A stretch of 11,637 nt of DNA from Lysobacterales bacterium (lineage in GTDB: Bacteria; Pseudomonadota; Gammaproteobacteria; Xanthomonadales; Marinicellaceae), in NCBI GenBank assembly GCA_015494035.1, contig WGBZ01000111.1, positions 1-11,637 on the forward strand, given 5' to 3'. The translations under genes and the position numbers were made by a program. A model generated the notes under the pieces. The model was not told the origin of the DNA. It did not search any database and saw only the letters and a program-made list of their open reading frames with translations. Positions within the stretch are counted from its first letter, which is position 1. Every line of letters begins with the position of its first letter. Shown here piece by piece: positions 6,352 to 11,637 of the stretch.

Positions 6352-8105
6352 AGGGTTTTTTCAGTATCAGTTTGCCAATCTGGCTTTTTTTTGCTTTTGC
6401 TTGCAGTATCGCCTGTGCTGCTGAGATTGAGTTCGATGGGGCCAAGCAAGAAAAGTTTATGTTTCTGATTAACTCCGATCCGCAGATGGGTGAGGCCGAT
6501 AGCAAAAACAAGGGCATTCAGGTGATCAATCAGCTGTTGCGAGAATTTGTGCAAGAAACTAATGAACGTGACAAGTCAGAAACACCAGCTTTTGTGGCCT
6601 GGAACGGTGATCTGGTTTGGATGCCATACCCTAAGGCTTTCGCGAATTTCGAATCCATCGTAGAGAATTTGACAGCGCCCTCTGTTCTGGTTCATGGGAA
6701 TCATGATGGAAAAAAAAATGACCCGCAGTTCCTTGATTTGCAACAACATCTGTCCGGTTACCGTCACTTGAATTATGCTTTTGATTACGGCAAGTGGCAT
6801 TTTGTAGTAATAGCTTCCCAGCCAAAATACGATTCGCCGGAAAAAAAAGCCGCTATCCTCGCCTGGCTAGATCAAGAATTGAAAACACACCAGGATAAAC
6901 CCGTGATGCTCTTTATGCATTACCATTTGTTGCCGGTGGGTTTGTCACAGATGGAATACTACTCGTACACGCCTGCAGCCTTCCGCAAACAGATGCTTGA
7001 TACGGTGACCCGCTATGGCAATGTGAAATATGTTTTTTCAGGCCACGTCCATTCAGGTGTGAAATCCTCCGTTAAAGCCAGCCGTGAGTATAAGGGGACA
7101 CGCTTTGTGGTAGTGCCCACACCGGTTATGCAACGGCCATTTGGCGAAGAGTACCCGGAATTTTCTGATCCCGGAACTTATGACAAACGTGGCTTTTACC
7201 TGGAAGTTTATGTCGATGGTGAAAATGTTCAAATGATCGGGCGCAAAATCCGGCATCCGGCCCGCAAGGAATTCCCTGAAAAATTCAAGGCATTTACTCT
7301 AGATGACGATCCCCGTTCATTTCTGCCAGAATCTCAGCAACTACCCAACAAAGAACTCTTAAATGGCGGTTTTGGCGATGGGCTGAGTGGCTGGCAGCAT
7401 TCCTATCGTTATCGTAAAGATAAAAAACCCATGTTCGTCAACAAAGGGGTAAAAGGAGCCAACTACTTACGCCAAGTGTCCGGTTATGGCAGCTGGAACT
7501 TTGATGAATATGAGGAAACATCCCAAGTTATCAAATGGAATGGCAACAGACCCAATACGCTCAGTTATTTCTTTAGGCTTGGCCCTCTTTCTGCGCTTGG
7601 TGCGGGGGGGTATATCCGGGTGTTTTCCTACCTGAAAAATGGTCAGTTGGGGCCGGTAGTGCTGTTCCACTGGGGAACCAAAGAAAATAAAGTAGTGCAT
7701 ATGCCTCAGTCCTGGTTTTACAACGCCACGGGTGAGAGAGGCTATCGAAACTGGGTGGATGAACGGATTGACGGACATTCATTGGCAAGTTATGCCTTGC
7801 CGGTAAAAATAGCGAAAGCCACGCAATTTGATGTGGATCTGAACGCCATTTTTACTGAGTTGTTGCCTGATTCCTTGTCGCTTGATGATATAGAAAAAGT
7901 GGCAGTGGCGCATGGTATCTGGACACGTGTCAGCTTAACAGGGCATCCTTATCACAGTCAGCTGACCGTTGACGCGGTGCGTTTGTCGCATGATAAAGCG
8001 GATCAGCCATGGCAAGCAATAAGGATGAACGGGAAGCCCATTGACCCCTCGCTTCGTGATAAGGAAACCCCCTATGCGAAATTTGGGCGCGCGAGAAAAA
8101 AATAA
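6348..8105 (+). CDS. Exported calcineurin-like metallophosphoesterase with C-terminal accessory domain
   Basis: Predicted periplasmic or secreted metal-dependent phosphoesterase. A signal peptide covers about 1-25 (hydrophobic core 9-22, probable cleavage after ACA at 22-24). The catalytic domain (about 36-300) has the two-metal motifs in order: SDPQ at 43-46, GD at 87-88, GNHD at 117-120, HYH at 191-193 and GHVH at 232-235. The first motif is DxQ rather than DxH, as in CPPED1-type members. Residues about 335-545 form an additional region starting LLNGGFGDGLSGW, rich in aromatic and beta-forming residues, with the look of a jelly-roll, carbohydrate-binding-like domain. I cannot assign it to a named family. 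It overlaps the FkbM stop by 4 nt (ATGA), and its stop shares one base with the sulfotransferase start (TAATG). No strong ribosome site is present. A role in trimming a phosphorylated surface molecule is inference. Confidence 0.85.
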   Translation: MKGFFSISLPIWLFFAFACSIACAAEIEFDGAKQEKFMFLINSDPQMGEADSKNKGIQVINQLLREFVQETNERDKSETPAFVAWNGDLVWMPYPKAFANFESIVENLTAPSVLVHGNHDGKKNDPQFLDLQQHLSGYRHLNYAFDYGKWHFVVIASQPKYDSPEKKAAILAWLDQELKTHQDKPVMLFMHYHLLPVGLSQMEYYSYTPAAFRKQMLDTVTRYGNVKYVFSGHVHSGVKSSVKASREYKGTRFVVVPTPVMQRPFGEEYPEFSDPGTYDKRGFYLEVYVDGENVQMIGRKIRHPARKEFPEKFKAFTLDDDPRSFLPESQQLPNKELLNGGFGDGLSGWQHSYRYRKDKKPMFVNKGVKGANYLRQVSGYGSWNFDEYEETSQVIKWNGNRPNTLSYFFRLGPLSALGAGGYIRVFSYLKNGQLGPVVLFHWGTKENKVVHMPQSWFYNATGERGYRNWVDERIDGHSLASYALPVKIAKATQFDVDLNAIFTELLPDSLSLDDIEKVAVAHGIWTRVSLTGHPYHSQLTVDAVRLSHDKADQPWQAIRMNGKPIDPSLRDKETPYAKFGRARKK

Positions 8106-9154
8106 TGTCAGCCTTTGCCAAAGCACAGGTCGGGCTCAAGAAATTACACAGGAGTTTGCGCTTGAAAAGCCAATTTCAACTTGACAAGAAAATGCTGACT
8201 GACTGGTATGCACTGCCTGTTGCAGAAAGAAACCAGCAAAATAATGCGGTTATTGACGAGCTGGGTTTGCCTTGGCGGGCCATGGTTCGGCGAAGCCGCA
8301 AGCAACCCTTGCCGGGTTTGGCCGGGTTTCATGTGATTTTTTTTCATATCCCCAAAACCGGTGGCACCACGCTGGATTATCTGGTGGCGAAAAATTATCG
8401 AATTGACTACGTGCAGCAGGTCAATGCCCCGGCCCTTGACAGACACGTGGCCGGTGCATTCAAAAATGACCGGGCATACCGGGCTTACCTGGGCCACTTT
8501 GAACTGAATGACATCATTTACCAGTTACTGGACCGGCCCAAGCTGGCTCAATTCACTATGTTGAGGGAGCCGGTTTCGCGGGTTATTTCTTATTACGATT
8601 ACCTGCGCAGCAGTCCAAACCACCCCAAATACGGCATTGCCAAGGATTTGAGCCTTGAAGAGTTCGTGTCTCATCCTGACATAGATGAAGTCGAGAACGG
8701 CCAGGCATATCGCCTGCTGGGGCTGATTCGTCATGGGCAATATACCACGGACCCGCGAACGGAGCAGGAATTGATCGAGGCGGTCAAAAATCAGTTGGCC
8801 GATCGGTTTTCCTTGTTTGGCTTGACAGAACGCTTTGATGATTTTCTGATCATGGCTCAACGGACGTTGGGCTGGAAAGACATTTTCTACAAGCGATTGA
8901 ATGAATCCCGGGTGAAAACAGATAAATCCACCATACCAGCCAGCACAATTGAGCGAATCAAAGAACGTAACCGGTTGGATCTGGCTTTGTATGAATTCGC
9001 CCAAAAATTGTTTGCCAAACGGTTTGCACAGTTGGGGCTGAGCGAGCAAGACACCCAGCGCTTCCGGATGGCCAATGCCGAGTACGTGACACTGCTGGAC
9101 TGGCACCAGCAATCTATGGCAGGGGAAGTAACCGGCCATGAATCAACTGGATGA
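8105..9154 (+). CDS. PAPS-dependent sulfotransferase (Sulfotransfer_2 type)
   Basis: Predicted to move sulfate from PAPS to a hydroxyl on a carbohydrate or similar acceptor. The 349 aa protein has the 5'-phosphosulfate loop HIPKTGGTTL at 81-90 (Lys84) and the 3'-phosphate motif REPVSRVISYYDYL at 154-167, with a GH pair at 130-131 where the catalytic base of heparan 2-O-sulfotransferases lies. ENGQAYRLLG near 197-206 is also typical of this family. There is no signal peptide or transmembrane helix, so it should act in the cytosol, where PAPS is made. The N terminus (1-30) is basic and amphipathic and could touch the membrane. The start is in TAATG with the upstream gene and lacks a ribosome site of its own; the end overlaps the next gene as ATGA. 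Acceptor unknown; the setting suggests an exported molecule. Confidence 0.88.
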   Translation: MSAFAKAQVGLKKLHRSLRLKSQFQLDKKMLTDWYALPVAERNQQNNAVIDELGLPWRAMVRRSRKQPLPGLAGFHVIFFHIPKTGGTTLDYLVAKNYRIDYVQQVNAPALDRHVAGAFKNDRAYRAYLGHFELNDIIYQLLDRPKLAQFTMLREPVSRVISYYDYLRSSPNHPKYGIAKDLSLEEFVSHPDIDEVENGQAYRLLGLIRHGQYTTDPRTEQELIEAVKNQLADRFSLFGLTERFDDFLIMAQRTLGWKDIFYKRLNESRVKTDKSTIPASTIERIKERNRLDLALYEFAQKLFAKRFAQLGLSEQDTQRFRMANAEYVTLLDWHQQSMAGEVTGHESTG

Positions 9155-10308
9155 AAAAGGCCCTGGTCAGTGTCTCTGGTCAATGGCGCAATTACCGGGG
9201 CGTCCTCGGTTGGCTGTTTGGTGGTTATTATCGTGCGGAGAAAAAAGCATTCTGGTTGGTTCAGTTGCTTATGGGCTTATCCACCGTGACGGGCTTTTTA
9301 TGGATGACCGGCATTTTATTGGGTTTTGGGCGTAAGCAAAACTGGGGAAGCGGGCGGTTTGCCCTGCTGGCCCCGGTTTATGACTGGCCCATGTGGCAAT
9401 GGCTGGGCTTTTTCTCCCTTTTTGGCGTGCTGTCTGCCGTGGCCTTTTACTACTCTTTTCAGGTTGGTGTCGATTCAACTTTACGCTATCAAACGCGTCT
9501 TTTTCGAAAGGTTCTTGCACGGTATGTTGTGGATACTGTGGAGCAAAAGCAGGGAGTTGTGATACCCAGTACGGGGATTGCTCCCCCCTCGATGCCATCC
9601 CCGGTTAGTGGCGCTCAGCTTGCCAATATCTTGCGATTGCTTAAAACCAATACCCACATGGCCGGGCTCGTCAGCCGTCGCTTGACGCGGGCTTTTATTC
9701 CCGCTTTGACCAGCATGGCCGGGACCATCGCTTTATTTCTGTTACAGCCTGGCTTAACCGTTTTGTTGATCCCGTTATTTGTAATCTACGCCATTGGCTT
9801 GTACCGGATCAATGCGCACGCCGCTGAAACTTCCATGGCATTAAATGCCGAGTCTCTTCGAAGCACTCGCAACATTCGCAAACTGGTAGCAGAAACACAA
9901 GAAACACCAGAGCTTCTGGCAGATGAGGCGCGTTTTGATCAGGCTTTTCATTCCAGCCGCTATCTTCACTTAGCGCGTTTGAAATACCAACGTCGCCTTG
10001 TGGACATCCATGTCAACTGGCTGAAAACATTTCTGTTGGTGTTTGCCATTGTTCTCATGGTTGCCTGGTTTGGATGGCAACATTCATCGGGAGGTTTTGA
10101 TTGGGCCGCCTTGTTAATGTATCTGATTGTGATGCGATTTACTGCCAACGCGTTAGGGGTTGTCGGAGCTGCCAGTGTGGCTTTTAGCCGTTTTTACCCG
10201 GAAATCAAAGTATTAGCCGCCTATCTTGACGGAAAGACGGCAATGGAACAGATTCCAATTGATGATTACAATGAATCATTTGATGATTTTGACATGGATG
10301 AGGAATAG
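9151..10308 (+). CDS. ABC exporter-type transmembrane protein without an ATPase domain
   Basis: Inner-membrane protein of 385 aa whose layout follows the transmembrane domain of type I ABC exporters. Helices are at about 33-59, 83-105, 183-200, 202-220, 290-309 and 317-348. A charged first cytosolic loop contains VGVDSTLRYQTRLFRKVLARYV (split here: VGVDSTLRYQ at 106-115, TRLFRKVLARYV at 115-126), resembling an ICL1 coupling segment. A long second loop spans about 221-285, and FSRFYPEIKVLAAYLDG (345-361) resembles the end of the family domain. No Walker A, signature or Walker B motif follows; the protein ends in an acidic tail (Asp/Glu-rich 369-385). The DNA beyond the stop encodes CorC, so the ATPase was not lost by a nearby frameshift. 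It may pair with an ATPase encoded elsewhere or work in another way. It starts by ATGA overlap with the sulfotransferase. Family assignment is moderate. Confidence 0.7.
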   Translation: MKKALVSVSGQWRNYRGVLGWLFGGYYRAEKKAFWLVQLLMGLSTVTGFLWMTGILLGFGRKQNWGSGRFALLAPVYDWPMWQWLGFFSLFGVLSAVAFYYSFQVGVDSTLRYQTRLFRKVLARYVVDTVEQKQGVVIPSTGIAPPSMPSPVSGAQLANILRLLKTNTHMAGLVSRRLTRAFIPALTSMAGTIALFLLQPGLTVLLIPLFVIYAIGLYRINAHAAETSMALNAESLRSTRNIRKLVAETQETPELLADEARFDQAFHSSRYLHLARLKYQRRLVDIHVNWLKTFLLVFAIVLMVAWFGWQHSSGGFDWAALLMYLIVMRFTANALGVVGAASVAFSRFYPEIKVLAAYLDGKTAMEQIPIDDYNESFDDFDMDEE

Positions 10309-10334
10309 GCCAGGACAAATGGCCCTGGCAGGGC
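10309..10334 (+). other. Two alternative short inverted repeats after the operon
   Basis: GCCAGG at 10309-10314 can pair with CCTGGC at 10324-10329 (9-nt loop), while GCCCT at 10322-10326 can pair with AGGGC at 10330-10334 (3-nt loop). The two hairpins share bases and exclude each other. They sit directly behind the operon stop but no T-tract follows, so an intrinsic terminator is not supported. Confidence 0.3.
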
Positions 10335-10348
10335 ATACCGGGAACTCA

Positions 10349-10377
10349 TAGACAAGAAAATCCAGTCACGGTACACT
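10349..10377 (+). promoter_or_regulatory. Candidate sigma-70 promoter for corC
   Basis: TAGACA at 10349-10354 (five of six against the -35 consensus) and TACACT at 10372-10377 (four of six against the -10) are separated by exactly 17 bp. Transcription would begin near 10384, about 20 nt before the corC ATG. This suggests that corC is expressed separately from the upstream four-gene block. Confidence 0.5.
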
Positions 10378-10403
10378 CCCTTTTTTATTACCCTTAAGGC
10401 CTG

Positions 10404-11249
10404 ATGGACGCAGAAAAAAACCGAACCGAAGACGGCGAGTCGCGATCGTGGTGGGAACGACTGGGTCAGGCCCTGGCCGGCGAGCCGAAAAATCGCCGGG
10501 ATTTGCTGCATATTCTCCGTGAAGCCCGAGAAAACGGGCTGCTGGATGCTGATGCCCTGAGCATGATTGAAGGCGCCCTGAAAGTCAGTGAACTGCAGGT
10601 GCGCCAGGTGATGGTGCCGCGGGCGCAAATGGTGGCGATTCCCCAACAGGCCAGGTTGGAAGAAATCCTGCGCATTATTGTCGATTCCGGTCATTCACGC
10701 TTTCCTGTCATTGGCGAAGACAAGGATGAAATCGAAGGTATCCTGCTGGCAAAGGACCTGCTCAAATACTACATCAGCAACTCCGGTGAGTTTGATCTCA
10801 GTCAGTACATTCGCCCGGCGGTTTTTATCCCCGAATCGAAACGGGTGAACGTGCTGCTCAAGGAGTTTCGCACCAAGAGAAACCACATGGCCATCGTCAT
10901 GGATGAATACGGTGGCGTCGCCGGTTTGGTCACCATTGAAGACCTGCTGGAAGAGATTGTGGGTGATATTGATGATGAATACGATGAAGAGGAAGCGCCT
11001 TTTATCCAGGAAACCAAACAGGGCGTTTTCCGTATTAACGCCCTGACCACCATTGAGGATTTCAATGAGGCATTTGACAGTGGCTTCAGCGACGAGGAAG
11101 TGGACACCATTGGCGGTCTGATTATTTCCGAGCTGGGCCGCTTGCCGGAAGAAGGTGAAACGGTCAAGGTGGGCGAGTATGAATTCCATGTGGCCAAATC
11201 CGATGGCCGCCGTCTGCAAACGCTGGAAATGGCGTTGCCGGCAGTTTGA
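10404..11249 (+). CDS. corC: CorC/HlyC-family CBS-domain protein (CorC, YbeX)
   Basis: Cytosolic CBS-domain protein linked to Mg2+/Co2+ efflux and, in Enterobacteria, to ribosome and membrane stress phenotypes. At 281 aa it has the family's usual length and parts. The N-terminal segment GEPKNRRDLLHIL is at 26-38. The first CBS domain, about 66-125, has VMVPRAQM at 69-76 and HSRFPVIGEDKDEIEGIL at 97-114. The second, about 135-190, has VFIPESKRV at 140-148 and MDEYGGVAGLVTIEDLLEEI at 166-185. An acidic hinge DIDDEYDEEE (188-197) leads to the CorC_HlyC domain at about 205-280 with SDEEVDTIGGL. There are no membrane helices. TAAGG four bases before the ATG serves as the ribosome site. In many gammaproteobacteria lnt follows corC; here a different gene follows. 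Confidence 0.95.
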   Translation: MDAEKNRTEDGESRSWWERLGQALAGEPKNRRDLLHILREARENGLLDADALSMIEGALKVSELQVRQVMVPRAQMVAIPQQARLEEILRIIVDSGHSRFPVIGEDKDEIEGILLAKDLLKYYISNSGEFDLSQYIRPAVFIPESKRVNVLLKEFRTKRNHMAIVMDEYGGVAGLVTIEDLLEEIVGDIDDEYDEEEAPFIQETKQGVFRINALTTIEDFNEAFDSGFSDEEVDTIGGLIISELGRLPEEGETVKVGEYEFHVAKSDGRRLQTLEMALPAV

Positions 11250-11316
11250 TGTGATTGTGCCGTGTTTGACCCGAATTGATGGCACTGCAGCACTTCCATT
11301 CTGCCAGCATGAGCGC

Positions 11317-11637
11317 GTGAACGCCGTGAATTCTGGCCGTGTTCTGTTGCGTCTGTTGGTCTTCGGCTGTGTCCTGATTGTCGCTTGTGTGGCGGCGGGG
11401 CCGGCCATTTCCGACGCCCCGGCGCAGAATCAGACCGCGTCCAGTCTCCAGCACCCTTTGCAAACAAGCCGCCTTCCCACGGACGAAGAAAAACCTGCAG
11501 CAGGCGATGCCCGGAACCCACCAAACACCTTGGCCGACAGCGCATCTGCTGATCCGGAAGCGGTTGAAAACCGACCCGCGCCGCAATTTTTTCTTATCAC
11601 CATCGGCCCCGGGCCGGAATACTGGTCGGCCTGGGGA
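11317..11637 (+). CDS. N-terminal part of a DUF4105/Lnb_N-like envelope protein (cut by window end)
   Basis: An open frame runs from behind corC to the window end without a stop. From the GTG at 11317 it encodes a short basic start, a hydrophobic segment (VLLRLLVFGCVLIVACVAAG, about 9-28) that would be a signal peptide or anchor, a Pro/Ala/Asp/Gln-rich linker of about 60 residues, and then FFLITIGPGPEYWSAWG. That last stretch resembles the opening of the DUF4105 / Lnb N-terminal periplasmic domain, where a GH pair would be expected next, beyond the window. The start is uncertain: GTG at 11326 is equally good, and GTG codons at 11251 and 11257 would add about 20 residues with no obvious purpose. 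No clear ribosome site was seen. It is 67 nt behind corC on the same strand and may be co-transcribed. The family call rests on a short match. Confidence 0.6.
   Translation, partial: MNAVNSGRVLLRLLVFGCVLIVACVAAGPAISDAPAQNQTASSLQHPLQTSRLPTDEEKPAAGDARNPPNTLADSASADPEAVENRPAPQFFLITIGPGPEYWSAWG

Noticed and set aside
8313..8331. Near-tandem GCCGGGTTT repeat in the sulfotransferase gene
   Set aside because: Two short copies offset by 10 nt inside conserved coding (PGLAGF); most likely chance.
8525..9139. Open frame of 204 codons on the minus strand opposite the sulfotransferase
   Set aside because: Antisense to a gene with both PAPS motifs; no recognisable domain and no ribosome site of note.
10309..10403. 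Remnant of a lost ABC ATPase domain behind the membrane protein
   Set aside because: The gap is only 95 nt, holds no Walker-like coding in any frame, and corC is intact right after it.
11309..11320. ATG at 11309 as the start of the last gene
   Set aside because: It is in another frame and meets a stop after three codons.
1..11637. CRISPR arrays, tRNA or rRNA genes, transposase genes, phage genes or att sites
   Set aside because: None was recognised in reading either strand; coding density is high and no interspersed repeat pattern is present.

Overview
The window looks like a chromosomal segment of a gammaproteobacterium. DnaJ is followed directly by DapB, the dnaJ-dapB order seen in Pseudomonas and relatives, and a CorC of typical gammaproteobacterial form lies at the right end. 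No phage, IS, CRISPR, tRNA or rRNA was seen. The species cannot be fixed from the sequence alone.

Layout. (1) 24-2017, plus strand: dnaJ and dapB, overlapping by 4 nt. A short 16-bp tandem repeat straddles the dapB stop. (2) 2114-5436, minus strand and convergent with dapB: reading from the right, an M49-like zinc metallopeptidase lipoprotein, a cation diffusion facilitator 18 nt behind it, and 116 nt further on a cytochrome P460-type haem lipoprotein. (3) 5437-5562: a divergent intergenic region with a candidate extended -10 promoter for the rightward genes and an 8-bp direct repeat. (4) 5563-10308, plus strand: four genes that overlap end to start (ATGA, TAATG, ATGA). They encode an FkbM-family methyltransferase, an exported calcineurin-like phosphoesterase with an extra C-terminal domain, a PAPS-type sulfotransferase, and a membrane protein that resembles the transmembrane half of an ABC exporter but has no ATPase domain. 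(5) 10404-11249: corC behind its own candidate promoter, followed by the start of a gene with a signal anchor and the first residues of a DUF4105/Lnb_N-like periplasmic domain, cut by the window end.

How the genes may work together. dnaJ/dapB and corC are housekeeping. The minus-strand set shares an envelope and metal theme (zinc peptidase, divalent cation transporter, haem lipoprotein), but joint function is inference. The most interesting block is the four-gene coupled operon. Two cytosolic tailoring enzymes (O-methylation and sulfation), a periplasmic phosphoesterase and an exporter-like membrane protein fit the making, export and trimming of a methylated and/or sulfated surface molecule. 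No glycosyltransferase, PAPS synthesis gene or ATPase is present, so the acceptor and the energy source must lie elsewhere. The operon reads as more AT-rich than the flanking housekeeping genes, which would fit an accessory, possibly acquired, insertion. No function has been demonstrated for this combination as far as I can tell.
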